A DNA stretch of 64,000 nt from Pleurotus djamor (lineage: Eukaryota; Basidiomycota; Agaricomycetes; Agaricales; Pleurotaceae), in NCBI GenBank assembly GCA_029747585.1, contig JAPEVF010000003.1:217819-281818 (forward strand), written 5' to 3'. The position numbers and the translations under genes were made by a program. The stretch's first letter is position 1. Each line of letters starts with the position of its first letter. Positions 20,087-30,637 of the stretch are shown here, piece by piece. The notes under the pieces are model-generated. The model was not told the DNA's origin and made no database searches. It saw only the letters and a list, made by a program, of their open reading frames with translations.

Positions 20087-21724
20087 ATGCCTCTTGTTAT
20101 GTCGCGTTCGGCACAAGATATTATCAGACGTGCCAGGAAGTCGCCGGTAACGGTTCGAACCGTGGCCTCGTCTTCCAATGGTTCGTGGCGATACGTCACC
20201 TGCTCGTCGTCCATGCCTTTAGCCGATGGCTATGATGATGGCGACTTGACCGCACAGGACTCTGTCACACCCCTTGATGAACAATCAGAACTGACTTGTA
20301 CATCGTTGGACCGTTTCAGTGAATCTGGGCCGCCTGCAGTGCCGCCGTCAACCACCTCCATACCTGCCACAAGTACCACCGTAGCCATTTCTTCCACCAG
20401 CAACACCGACAATCTATACAAGAATTGCCGTGATGTTCTTCCACTTGTGAATCGCTCGGCCTCTACAGCCTCGTCAACGGTTACTCGTCAAACCGGTTTA
20501 TCAAATACTCTTGAAAGGCAACTTTCAGGCAACCTTAGCTCTCATGGCTCGGTAAAACCCTCAACCACCCGTCCTCGGACGTTCATCTCCACTGCGGATC
20601 TAGCAAACCACTATGGCATCCCCACTATTCTACCACCTGCCCCTCGTCCTACACCTCGTAGACCATCAGATACTGAATCTCCACCGGCTGAATACCCAGA
20701 CTTCACCGCCCTGTCGACCAACTATTTAAATATGCTAAACTCGAAATCTCAAGATAATACTCCGGCTGTCGAGCCGACATCTCCAGCCATGGACACCGCC
20801 AACGTTACTGCCTCGGAGCAGCCTCTGCTGACCGAGGCTGATATTCATAACCTGCTCTTAAACCTCGCAGCAGGTGAGTATCGGTCGCATCCTGTCCTTG
20901 ATGATTTTCCAATGCAACCGTCGACAGCCGCATCAACGCCCAGCAACTCGCCGGCGATGCCTCCACCATCCCCCGAATTCTCCGACTTCCTTACGTCAGC
21001 CTCCCCGTTCACCCCGTTCACTCCTTTCGAGGACGAACTCACCACTCCGCTGTTCGCCGACTCTGACATGTTCACTGGCCCCCTCATCTCTGACGCCGGT
21101 TTCGACGATCAACCCTTGTTCGGTGGTGTCGACTTTGAGGACGAACCAATACTGGAGGCGGTGAAACCTGCTCCTCCCCCCGCTCCCTCAATGCCTGACA
21201 CGAGCACTTGGCTCACGATGTCTCCAGTCACCCCTTCTCTCGAGACCCTCGACGCTCCTGCTCCCTCTGCATACCCGTCCCCCGCCGTCGACGGTACTAA
21301 GCCCCTACCCCGTCGTCGCAACGCTCCTACGGGGACACGAAAGAATGTTACCCCTGAGTCGTTGGTGCCGCTCGATGCTCCCACCCAAGCAAGGAAGTAC
21401 ACTGCGCCTTCGGCTACCTCTCGTAAAGAAATGCCCGTCACCTTCGCTCGCAAGAGAGCTCGTGCTCAAGCGTTTGGTGAAGAAGAGCAACTCGAGGAGG
21501 CCCCTGGTCCCAACGCTACCGAAAAGGAGCAGATCGAGTGGAAGCGTCGCCAGAACACACTCGCTGCGCGCAAGAGCCGAAAGCGCAAGTTGGAACACCA
21601 GCAGCTCTTGGAGGATCAAGTCCAGGACCTGGCCTCGGAACGTGACAAGTGGAAGACGCGGGCCTTGACTCTTCAGAACATGCTCCACAGTCATGGCATC
21701 CCGTTCACTCAGTTCACCGATTGA
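20087..21724 (+). CDS. GCN4/CPC1-type bZIP transcription factor
   Basis: A single open frame of 545 codons from the first ATG (20087) to TGA 21722-21724. The frame is open upstream too, but no earlier in-frame ATG exists. The N-terminal half is Ser/Thr/Pro-rich and low in complexity. Acidic-hydrophobic activation-type segments follow (SPFTPFTPFEDELTTPLFAD, DDQPLFGGVDFEDEP). The C-terminus is a classic bZIP: basic region RRQNTLAARKSRKRKLEH, then a leucine heptad helix (LLEDQVQDLASERDKWKTRA) and a short tail. This arrangement matches Gcn4/Cpc-1, the activator of amino-acid biosynthesis genes under starvation. No AUG-started uORF is evident in the 200 bp before the start, unlike yeast GCN4. Family sure; exact N-terminus less so. 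Confidence 0.85.
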   Translation: MPLVMSRSAQDIIRRARKSPVTVRTVASSSNGSWRYVTCSSSMPLADGYDDGDLTAQDSVTPLDEQSELTCTSLDRFSESGPPAVPPSTTSIPATSTTVAISSTSNTDNLYKNCRDVLPLVNRSASTASSTVTRQTGLSNTLERQLSGNLSSHGSVKPSTTRPRTFISTADLANHYGIPTILPPAPRPTPRRPSDTESPPAEYPDFTALSTNYLNMLNSKSQDNTPAVEPTSPAMDTANVTASEQPLLTEADIHNLLLNLAAGEYRSHPVLDDFPMQPSTAASTPSNSPAMPPPSPEFSDFLTSASPFTPFTPFEDELTTPLFADSDMFTGPLISDAGFDDQPLFGGVDFEDEPILEAVKPAPPPAPSMPDTSTWLTMSPVTPSLETLDAPAPSAYPSPAVDGTKPLPRRRNAPTGTRKNVTPESLVPLDAPTQARKYTAPSATSRKEMPVTFARKRARAQAFGEEEQLEEAPGPNATEKEQIEWKRRQNTLAARKSRKRKLEHQQLLEDQVQDLASERDKWKTRALTLQNMLHSHGIPFTQFTD

Positions 21725-22629
21725 GGTGCTCACGAATAGACCATTTAATATCCCTTTCCCCCCTTTCCCCGTTCTTGGACTGTTGTCGAGCCATACATCA
21801 TTTTTTGGTATCGACCTTCGATTGCTCCTTGTATTTTTATATATCATTCCCCATCCCTCATTCCCCCTTCCCACTTGTTGGAGCATCGTCGTACCCCCCT
21901 TCCCCCACAAANCCTGCTCTGTTATGTGCTTTCGTTTTGACCTCCCAATTTACTATCTGCCCATCTACTTANTGTTCAAAAGTCATTACCCTATATGTCT
22001 CCCTCAGTAGCTCCTCCCCCGTTCCCTCGTCCCCCCGTTCCATTTTATGCCCCACTCATAGCTACGAAAAGTCTCTTATGTCCAAAGCCTTTCTGTGTCC
22101 CCTCGTATCTCCCGATCCCTATCCCCCGTCCGCAACTCTCGTTCGTATCCCTGTGTCTGTACGCCTCCAATTGGGGCCGTTATACCGAGAAATCTAGTCC
22201 CATTTGTGTTGCGCAAAATCGATTCTGTTCTGTGTGATTGTTAGAATAATTCGCATGGGCAGTGAATTCGAAGACTGCTCGCTATTTTGCGACTTGTGAC
22301 CTCTTGTGACTACTTGCCGATCTTGCCTATTAGCATCAACAGCGAATGTCCCTTTTTTCTGAATGGCTACGCAAGTGGTGTGGTCCCCTCACGCCGGTCC
22401 TCCTCGTTCAATGAGCCAAGGATGGCAGGTTGAGCTCGGTCGTTAGTGTCGAACCTCGGTTCCGTGCTTATCAGTAAGTCGGGGATCGGTGAACCCACAG
22501 TTGAAGACTGCTATCTTCCTTCACTCATGGTTATGGGGCCTCGGCGCTCAGCCTTCAATAGTACTGGATGACTGGAACGACGAAGCTGCGCGTGGATCGA
22601 GGCGACGACAAAGGATAACGACATGGATT
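21725..22629. other. Pyrimidine-rich 3' flank of the bZIP gene
   Basis: About 480 bp of C/T-rich sequence with repeated CCCTTCCCC-type runs follows the stop and probably includes the 3' untranslated region. The remainder, to the inhibitor-like gene, has no supported gene. Ns at 21912 and 21972. Confidence 0.5.
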
Positions 22630-23123
22630 TTACGGACTTCCCTGCTCTGCAGCCTGCTCCCTACGTTTCTCGAAAGGAACGACGTCTGGATCTTCTGCGG
22701 GAATCATTCCCCAGCCGTTGTCGCGGATGGTTTCAACGTGGGGGGAGACTCTCAACGCAAGCAATTGTTCGTCAGTCAACGGTGCTGGTCCCAGTCAGTT
22801 AGTTATGCAGGGAAGCAGGAGCGCAATTCCTCAGTCTCACCAAAGAAACCATGCTGACCCGGTCCAAAGTTCCAATTTGAGCTCGGCTTGATTCCAAGGT
22901 CCCGGAGAATCTCTAATCTCGGGGCGTCATCTCGAAGATGGATTGAATAAGAAAGTGTGGGGAGGTTGTCAGGATTGTAATCTGGAGCTTTAATGACGGG
23001 TTTTATGTAGCAGGGAGGCTCGACTTTGGCTGTCCGACCCAATCAACATTCCGAGGTGACAGACTATACGAGGTGAAACGGAGACTGACCTTGCCCTGCT
23101 GGGTTACTGGGTCGGGCAGACAT
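22630..23123 (-). CDS. I9-type protease-inhibitor/propeptide-like protein 1
   Basis: Reverse-strand exons 23090-23123, 22841-23029 and 22630-22784 give 378 nt, a complete frame of 125 residues, starting MSARPSNPAGQ. Introns are 60 and 56 nt, with the second exon bounded by phase-1 junctions. The folded part reads TLSYSIHLRDDAP, LEILRDLGIKP, GQHGFFGAPLTDEQLLALR and SPHVETIRDNGWG. This is the spacing of inhibitor I9 / subtilisin-propeptide domains (Y-x-V-x-L-K ... N-G-F-A-A-x-L ... L..P-x-V-x-x-I), seen free-standing in mushroom serine-protease inhibitors such as the Pleurotus proteinase A inhibitor. No signal peptide, so probably intracellular. The divergent neighbour at 23713 is its paralogue. 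Domain assignment is by pattern only. Confidence 0.65.
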
Positions 23124-23601
23124 TTCCGACCAGGGGGTTGCTTGCCATTCTGGCAACTTGAAAGAGTTGTGTCTTTCTGTGCGCAATGCAATGTAAGTCC
23201 AGCATGTGGTTGTGAGCTTCTGTCATGGGGCGTAGAGGCGCACGTTGTGTTGCTCGAATATGTGCGACCGCGAGGCGGCCTCTGATAAGTCGTGAACGAG
23301 ATAGTGATGTTAACATCAGAGGTGCTGGCACAGAGAACAGGATAAAGGTGACTCAGGTCGCCGCGCAAGCAATCCATTTGCTCCTATCCGTCGTACAATC
23401 GCACTTCGCTGGTCAGGGACCCTATTGAAGTCGCTCCTTCCACAAAGTTTTCTCAGTCTATCACTGGCCGAATACGAAGTCATAATGCGAAATGCTGGAC
23501 CTGGGCATATTGTTCTAGCTTTTGTAGAATGACTTTGTTGTTGGACGCTTGACGGTGGTGTCGGATGACGCTACTGTTTCGAAGTTCGACCCCCTGCCTC
23601 C

Positions 23602-23610
23602 TATATATAT
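23602..23610 (+). promoter_or_regulatory. TATA-like box of I9-type gene 2
   Basis: TATATATAT lies about 105 bp upstream of the ATG at 23713, in the 589-bp region shared by two divergent genes. Confidence 0.4.
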
Positions 23611-23712
23611 TCTCACACCCCTGCAATTCTGCGGGCCGAACCCCCAACGAACCCCTCGACTTTGACCACCACAATACCAGCGCAATTTCCACAGGTCGCT
23701 GCAGTTCCAGTC

Positions 23713-24343
23713 ATGTTTATGGAAAGGATACGAGCTGGGATGCTCCGTTTTCAGCCATGGGCTTCAGCCCTGCTATCACGCCCACGGCGCAACACCGTGA
23801 CCACTGGTATGATACGTTCAGAATATTGTACATGTTCGGAATCACTAAACACGTTCAACTAACATATATGAGCAGAAAAACTTATTCCTCCGTCGGCCCA
23901 CATTGAAGCTGGTGCTGGACCAGCCATCAGGAACGGGCGTGGTCAGTACCATTTGAGCCCGTTCACTCCTATGCTTCTCAACAAACTGTTCAATTTTCAT
24001 CCGAAATTCACAGGAGACGAGTCGCAACTCGTGCCCATCGAGGGGGCCAATGCCCCGCACCTTAAGAAGGACGAGGAGGAAGGCTGGGTTACTGTTTTCA
24101 TCAAACCTGGTGTTTCCAGGCTCGACCTATTTCAAGAACTACGGGTAAACCCGAAGTATTCCTGGGGCTATGGAAGGTATTCAAAGTTCGATGGATTTTG
24201 CGGTGAGCCTAATGATATCTGTGTTCCATTCATCTACTGACATCACCCCAGACAAGATCACTGACTCCGAATTATCGAATATTCGACGCTCACCGCAAGT
24301 CCAGCGCATAATTCGGCAGAAATTCCATCCAAACATGCAATGA
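23713..24343 (+). CDS. I9-type protease-inhibitor/propeptide-like protein 2
   Basis: Exons 23713-23806, 23876-23941, 24014-24202 and 24252-24343 give 441 nt, a complete frame of 146 residues. The arginine-rich N-terminus (MFMERIRAGMLRFQPWASAL) could be a targeting sequence. The domain reads GWVTVFIKPGVSRLDLFQEL, then YSKFDGFCDKITDSELSNIR and SPQVQRIIRQK, aligning with the divergent neighbour. The central exon is 189 nt in both genes and flanked by introns of the same phase, which shows common origin. It has the same I9 pattern, with Cys where the other has Ala after GF. Function as a subtilisin-type protease inhibitor or chaperone-like propeptide is inferred. Confidence 0.62.
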
Positions 24344-24607
24344 TGAGGTTTAAAGTGCAGAGTTCTACAGTCTCGGTACTTTGTCTCTGAATCCCGATGT
24401 TGTTCATTTCGAATCGTCTGAGAAATTAACCTCCCCTCACAATCCCCTCAGAATTTATCTATGCTGCTTATACACAAAGTTGGCTCTCCTCTCTATTTCC
24501 TTAGACAATCCTTAGNATGCCCATTTTTGGGCAGCAGGTACTTCTGGGTTAGCCATTGGAACAATTCCAAAGCCGAATACAGGATAAATAGCGACAAGTC
24601 CGAGGTG
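24344..24607. other. Intergenic, no gene seen
   Basis: 3' flank of the inhibitor-like gene; one N at 24516. The inverted duplication begins at about 24608. Confidence 0.5.
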
Positions 24608-24860
24608 CACTAAGATGTGGTATTTTACTCTGTCTTCATGTGCGACTCTGGAGATCGGGAACTTGTGTCTTCTAGCCAGTACGTTATTCTCCACTTTTGC
24701 CTATAATCTGGAGCTAAGAATTGGTTTTACGCGGGCGAGACGATAGGTAGCGAGACAGAAAGCAGCTTTCTTTACTCCGCCCGCTGAAGAATCGAGGATT
24801 CTGGACGCGGAGCGTCCTCAGGCCTTAGAGACGCGGTCTACCAAGACATAGTGATGAAGG
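24608..24860 (+). pseudogene. Fragment of the small mitochondrial-like membrane gene
   Basis: Clear copy of exons 2-3 of the reverse-strand gene at 32883-33377. It codes VVFYSVFMCDSGDREL, a degenerate intron, then ARQKAAFFTPPAEESRILDA. The Trp codon of ARRW is TAG here (24742-24744 region), FGDREHVF has become SGDRELVS, and exon 1 with the start codon is absent. No functional product can be expected. Confidence 0.8.
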
Positions 24861-25300
24861 CGCCAACGCGGCCTGGCTACAAATGACCCAGATGTCTCAG
24901 TCGGACAACACCGTGAGCTGGTCTCCGACGACACCTCACGGCCCCTTTGACAAAAAGGGTGGCGAAGAGACGATTCGGCCTCTCATTTGAATGGTTCTAT
25001 AGTACTACGACAATTGGCCTCACTGGTCCCCCACCTCTGGTTATCTCCGCGACCACAGTCTAGCTGGACTACGTCTTCAGCTTCAGGAGCCATTGCCACC
25101 TATCGCTCATGGTCTCACAGTGACATTGTCCTCGTAGAATACCTCGATCAACATATGTTAAGCCACACCACAACCACCAACAAAACGAAGTGGTGGTCGC
25201 TTGCTCATTGTCCGTCTCGTTGGCAGCATGGCCATGGTCAAAGAGATACTACTGTCGCCACATGATGGACTGACTATCGCTTGTGTTCTTAGGTCGTAGG

Positions 25301-25308
25301 TATAAAAA
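25301..25308 (+). promoter_or_regulatory. TATA box of F-box gene (left copy)
   Basis: TATAAAAA, 54 bp upstream of the ATG at 25355. The paralogue has TATAAAAG in a similar context (TAGGTATAAAAG). Confidence 0.6.
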
Positions 25309-25354
25309 GGCTCGACGTTCCGTCCTTCATCCTATAGACGTTCTCGCCGCTAGG

Positions 25355-26869
25355 ATGTTCCAACAGTCTCCCTCTCTCAATCTCGCCCCTGGGACACCCT
25401 CCTCCATCAATGATCTGCCATTTGAAATACTCTCGTGGATCCTCCAGCTGGGCATGGAGGCGACCCCCTCCTACGAACTGCACCAATACATTGCACGCGT
25501 TTCTTCCGTATCCCGATATTGGCGTGATGTCGCGACTCAGACTACCGACCTCTGGACCATCTTAGACCCTAAACAACCGTTACCAGTGCTCAACACCTAC
25601 ATTCATCGTTCTGGTCAAGCCCCCCTCATCCTCGCCACCTACCACGACGCCGTACTGGATGAGTTGGTGGTGCTTCCTGTTGACCGCGCCAACGCTATTC
25701 TTGCTCATGCCTCGCGTATCATCGACCTCGACCTGGCTATGAAGAGAGCTGACTATCCTGCCATCGTCTCTTCGCTTTCTCAACTCAGCAACTTGGCTGA
25801 ATCACTTTCCCTCTCCCTTGTCGAGGGTGACGATGACATCACTACCGGTGACGATGAGGAAGAAGAAGAAGAGGCCTACTCTCCACCTGTTCTTCCAGGA
25901 AATATCTTTGGCGGCAACCAGCCTCATAATTTCTGCGAGCTCTCCCTCAGTGGTTGTAGGATTGACTGGACTTCGCCGCTCCTTCACCATCTAGTTAAGC
26001 TCTGTCTTGATAGCCAAGTTCAACCTACCTGGCAAACCCTCTACGATGTCCTTAGTCAACAAACCGAACTGGAAATCCTTAGGCTTGACGGCTGCCTCCC
26101 ACTCCCGGATCCAACATCAGGTGATCTCATTCCCTGTATCCCTACCCTCTCGGAGTTGACCATAATCGACGACTACGACAACTGTCTCTGGTTCCTACGG
26201 CACATGAAGGTCCAGGTTTCCTACCTCTACGTTGATTGTGACGCCATGGGGGCTAATTCGGGGCATGAACTTATGTCGACATGCATTGAGATTCTACAGG
26301 ACACTTGCTCTGGTAATCCCCTCACCGACCTCGAAATAATCACCGAAACTATCGATGGGGTGAATCTCAGACTTGCTGGACACCAAAGGAACCCTGACTC
26401 AGGCGATGTGACAAAATTCGACATTGCGTTCATATACGAAGCTGGCACGCCCTTGCACCAACACATCACCCAACTGCTCCAAGTCATTACCACTAACAAG
26501 ATCGCGAAAATCATCTCCTTGGAATGCGACTTTCACCCGGGATCCTCACTTTCTTTTTGGTTGGCTGTGCACGAAGCTGTTTTCATGCCCGACCTCGTTG
26601 AGCTGAAGCTCATGTCGACATCGGCTTTGACCACTTACATGGATGCTTGCTTGGTTATGATGAAGCGATATCAAGACTGGACTGGTACAGTCTCTTCACT
26701 ACGCCCGCTCCCCCAAGCCCAGCAGGTGTTCGCCGAGTGGGGATGTTTACCTTCCTGTTATCATTCGATCTGCACGGATGTATCGCGCCTCGCTGCTATC
26801 CCTGCTCAGCCGCTTGTTCCGGACGATTTTGACATGTCGAAGGAGTTTGAGGATATAAGTCTAGTTTAG
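25355..26869 (+). CDS. F-box protein with LRR-like region (left paralogue)
   Basis: An intronless frame of 504 residues. The frame extends upstream without an ATG, so the start is 25355 (MFQQSPSLNLAPGT), placed just after a TATA box. The F-box lies at about residues 22-72: INDLPFEILSWILQLGMEA ... ISSVSRYWRDVA ... LWTIL. The rest is Leu-rich with irregular repeats (for example LEILRLDGCLPLP, LSELTIID), plus an acidic run of Glu/Asp near residue 170. Such proteins are substrate receptors of SCF ubiquitin ligases and form very large, fast-evolving families in mushrooms. It is the inverted-duplicate partner of 30638-32120. The frame is intact, so it may be expressed; targets unknown. Confidence 0.82.
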   Translation: MFQQSPSLNLAPGTPSSINDLPFEILSWILQLGMEATPSYELHQYIARVSSVSRYWRDVATQTTDLWTILDPKQPLPVLNTYIHRSGQAPLILATYHDAVLDELVVLPVDRANAILAHASRIIDLDLAMKRADYPAIVSSLSQLSNLAESLSLSLVEGDDDITTGDDEEEEEEAYSPPVLPGNIFGGNQPHNFCELSLSGCRIDWTSPLLHHLVKLCLDSQVQPTWQTLYDVLSQQTELEILRLDGCLPLPDPTSGDLIPCIPTLSELTIIDDYDNCLWFLRHMKVQVSYLYVDCDAMGANSGHELMSTCIEILQDTCSGNPLTDLEIITETIDGVNLRLAGHQRNPDSGDVTKFDIAFIYEAGTPLHQHITQLLQVITTNKIAKIISLECDFHPGSSLSFWLAVHEAVFMPDLVELKLMSTSALTTYMDACLVMMKRYQDWTGTVSSLRPLPQAQQVFAEWGCLPSCYHSICTDVSRLAAIPAQPLVPDDFDMSKEFEDISLV

Positions 26870-27189
26870 AATCGCCATCTCCTGTACAGGTATCACTCGA
26901 CATTGTGTAATATCGCTCTGTTCATACTTCAGTTTGTTCAACTTGCTTGGCCGTTACCATTTCGTGTTGTAGATTTATAAACATTGTTATTGATCATATC
27001 ATGTCACATTATTGTGAGTTTGATGTGCCCAGCAACATCCACTGAAATGGAATATCTCGAAGGGCTTCCGAGCGTGGACTACCGTCTGCGACGGGGTGAG
27101 AACTAGTATGATTACTACTATAACAAAGAAACTAATCCAATAATGTAATACAAAACGGCTCATTAGACATTTCTTCAAGTAGAAACGGC
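26870..27189. other. Convergent intergenic region
   Basis: About 320 bp between the convergent F-box and apyrase genes, AT-rich, no gene. It lies just inside the left arm of the inverted duplication. Confidence 0.5.
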
Positions 27190-29003
27190 TCAAACCCTAC
27201 ACGTCAACGTGCCACCAACCATCGCAATCGTCGCACCCAAACACCACCCCAACTCCGTCCCATCTATCTTCTTCCCTATCGTCACCTCCCTCTCATCACC
27301 AAACTCATACCCCAAACGTAGGAGCGCGTGCATAAACGTCAAGTCCAAACACCACTCTGGACGACCTTCCAGTTCCTCGATAAGGTCGGGGTTGCCGCCC
27401 CAGTTGGCTTCCCACGTAGGTTTGCCTTGACAGACATCGCGGGCAAGGGTCGCGAGGGTTGACACGGTGATACGCGAGCGGGAGAGTGTGTCTTCGGGGA
27501 GGAGCGGCGAGAGACGGTCGAAAAAGTAGGACAGGAGGAGGACCTTGCCGGAAGGGAAGCTGTCCAGCAATGAAGGCTGGTAAACTCCGTCGAATGAGCA
27601 AGGTTTGACCTCACAGATACTAAGAGGGAACGGGGGTTAGTACACCAAGCAACATGTCAGGGTTTAAAAGAGCACATACGCGTCTTTAGCCATGACGAGT
27701 TCAATGATTCTGTTGCAAGCTTCAAAGCTGCCAACATCCTCGCCGACCATGGTGACACTCTTGCTGACTCCAGTGACCTTGTCTTCGATGTCCACAACCC
27801 TCTTCGCCCCCTTCGCAATGCACGGGTTTCCAACGAACTTCTTCGCATCACCACCCGCGGTTGTTCTGAGGGTAGCCATGAAATCTACCAATTGATGAAC
27901 ATGCTTTCGAGCTCGCATGAGACCATAGCCCAGATACGAATGTTGATAGAGAACGTGTGTCTTCCCACCGAATGTTAAGTCGTATTTGTGTTCGCCTTCA
28001 ACCAGTGATGAATCCGGCTTTGAGAACTTGGGCTCGAAGACAATTTGCGTGGAAGCACCGCCGAGGTCAAGGACAGCATATGTCGGCGTGTCTGCAGGGG
28101 TGCTTGCGCGTATCGTATCCAGCAGGTAGTTGGCCGTAATCCATGCGTACACGCCCTCGTCTTTTCCGTCCATCACCACAACGCCATCCTTCTCTGGCAG
28201 GACGAAAGGATACCTTGCATGAATTCTCGCCTTCACCGCGTCCAAAATCGCTGCGCTCTCCGATACACCAAGCAACCTCAAACCCGCCGTAGCCTTGACA
28301 GCCACTGGTGTGCACCTCCTCAAATCCTCCGGAACAACCCTCATCGCCTCATCCATCAACCCATCCAAACTGGCCGCAGCCTTCTCAGGCTCCCCAGAAT
28401 ACGCTGACAGTCCGGGTTGTGTCATTTTGAAGGTTTCATATTCGAATGCGGCGGATGGGCCGCAGTTATTGAATTTGTATATGTGGATGCGTGAACCTGT
28501 GGAACCAGCATCGATCATGAGGGCGTATTGGACGAGGTGGGCATTGGGGTCGTGGGGTGATGTGCAGTAGACGGTTTTGGCGGGGTCTNGGGTCTGTTTC
28601 GTACGACGTGGGGTGCACATCGGTTTGGGCATGCGAGGGTTTCTCGTGCAAGGGCGGTGTCTCCACTGTGGGTGGTCTGGGTGGAGGTGGTGTCGGTGTT
28701 GTGGGTGGCTGGGGCGCGTTAGGGATCTCCAGGTCATCGTCCAGAATAACGCTCTCCACTACAATCCTCCTTGAGCATCCTGCACCTCTCTAAACGACGG
28801 AAACACTCACCCGGAGCCTCCTTGTTCTTCCAATTTATCAAATTCTTGGGTTCCCTCGGTCCAAAGAAATACACAAGTCCAATGAGAACGACGGCAGCAA
28901 TGGCGAACTTTTTCCAAGCAAATCTCGCTCGACCTGTCCTGCTCGGTCCCATCCCGCCTTCGAGTCTCTCGTAGTTCGTACTACGCGGTGAGAGAATCGC
29001 CAT
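27190..29003 (-). CDS. GDA1: Golgi-type apyrase / guanosine diphosphatase (GDA1/CD39 family)
   Basis: Reverse strand from ATG 29003 (MAILSPRSTNYERLEGG), a type-II membrane protein: a basic stretch, then FAIAAVVLIGLVYFF as signal anchor, a Pro/Thr-rich stem, then the catalytic domain. Apyrase conserved regions in order: MIDAGSTGSRIHIY (28500), VAVKATAGLRLLG (28290), DGKDEGVYAWITANYLL (28150), AVLDLGGASTQIVFEP (28060) and LGWCLGATIAMVGG (27215). Introns split the N- and C-terminal parts. One N at 28589 shifts the frame between stem and domain; without it the codons read TDPDPAKTVYC, so it is probably an extra base. A single N-terminal membrane span fits Gda1 (GDP to GMP in the Golgi lumen, for mannosyltransfer) rather than Ynd1. 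It occupies the spacer of the inverted duplication. Confidence 0.9.
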
Positions 29004-30637
29004 TTTCGTGAGTCGTGAGCGTAACGAAGTTGAAATGTGAGCCTGGGATGACGTGGAGGCGGATGAAGTGGCGGAGGCAGACTTGGAGGAGGGTCCAGGC
29101 GGTGGTCGTGGCTTGCTCGAGCTTGAAATACGATTTATGAAGGAATTTCCACCATTCACCATGAACGTTGCAGACAAAGAGAATCACATCGCGAACCCGC
29201 ATCAAACTGCGTGTTCGCACAGTAATTGTATACCCTTATGGCATGGGCCAGAGTCAGAGCGTACAGATCGGGCTAATTATTCAACGACTAGTTCAGTGGC
29301 AAGACCACCATCGCAATGATGCCAACGGTGAGCAGAAGATGTGCACTGTGCAGGGACAAAGGTCATCAAAGGAGGTGAGCACCAGGGCCTCAAAATGTGG
29401 GATCATTACTGGAATTTCTGAGTCCTAACCGTCAACTTTCAAGGCTATTGTAGGACATTTGGAAACTACCAAGTATCTTTATCAGTGTCATTTTTACTGG
29501 CTGGGCTCTGATCCTGTACCAGTCACTGCAGGGCTTTTATCCAACCAGACATTTTCGTGCAATGTGATACATAGTACTGCCAACCAGTGTGGTCGTTAAT
29601 TCGCGATTCCTCTCCTAGCCCTCACGGCGGAATCAAAGATAACCAGGCCGTGTCAACTAGTTGAACTACCTCCATGGCAGCTCCAACTAGGTCCAGGGCG
29701 AACACCAAAGTTCCTGAATCGTCTCCTGTTTGGCCCCTTTCTGATCTTGACTTGGGGCAAGGTCGCTGCGTAGTCGTAGCACGGCGCGGTCCTATTCCTA
29801 CGCCAGTCTCCCATGATTAGTGATCCCCCTCAAAGTGCCTTCTCATGTAAATCTGCTGGACTAGAGAGCTATCAACTAAAGAGTTGATTGTGATATCATC
29901 GTTGACCATTGCTAAGTAGAAGACCCCGACGCGACGTTCCGAGACCCGTCGGAGGTTGCACAGTGGACACCTCCCTCTGTGAGTTGGTGTCGCCAACTTT
30001 CACACCATATGGTGGCTGCCAAGCGAGCGCATCGTCTCTGTCTTTGAGATGTGTTCTACTTTCATTTACTGTCACGAGAAAGTATCTGTAAGTCGCTTGC
30101 GGGTCGACTACTATGGTCGTAAGGTCAATACCTATGGAGGGACTTCAGATGCGGCCAGTAAGCTCAGAAAGCGAAGCTGAAACGAACAAATATGTCAGAC
30201 ACGCCCTTTGTCGTTACTTCGCTCTGGTCGAGGATAACCTCTGGGAAATCGGCTCTTTGACGATTTCAAAGGTGGATACTAATTTACCTATTACTACCCT
30301 CAAGAGCATCACTGAAAAGTACGACGGAGGGTCGTTTAATCTTCACAGTGGGTTTCATCGTCAGACTCCCCGAGTCATCGAAGCGGCCGTGTTTGAAAGT
30401 CTGGGCTACGACATTTCGGCCCACAAACACATTGAAGGGCACCTTGGTAAAGCTCCTTTGCGATGCCAAACGTGTCTTTTCTGTACATTCTTGGAACGGT
30501 AGACCATTTCGACAACATGATATGATAATTGCAACGTATGTAGAGTACAACACAAAAAAGGGTAACGACAGACTATGGTTGATGAACGGTGACAAATTCC
30601 AGCCTACGGGCCGGGCCTCAGCCTATATCTTGCTCTC
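29004..30637. other. Large intergenic region, no firmly supported gene
   Basis: 1.6 kb between the apyrase and the right F-box copy. The longest frame, 30113-30502 on the plus strand (129 codons), has no recognised domain and a reverse frame overlaps it. I regard both as uncertain. The rest shows nothing recognisable. Confidence 0.45.

Larger units (their letters stand above)
24608..26869 (+). repeat. Inverted segmental duplication, left arm
   Basis: This arm holds, in order, a decayed small-gene fragment, an intergenic stretch and an F-box gene. The same order occurs in reverse at 30638-33125. Similarity continues through the non-coding part: for example CCCAGATGTCTC (24890) and CCACCAACAAAACGAAGT (25175) recur on the opposite strand near 32665 and 32335. 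Confidence 0.8.

Noticed and set aside
30113..30502. 129-codon plus-strand frame
   Set aside because: No domain, signal or splice context; overlaps a reverse frame of similar length. Left as uncertain intergenic.
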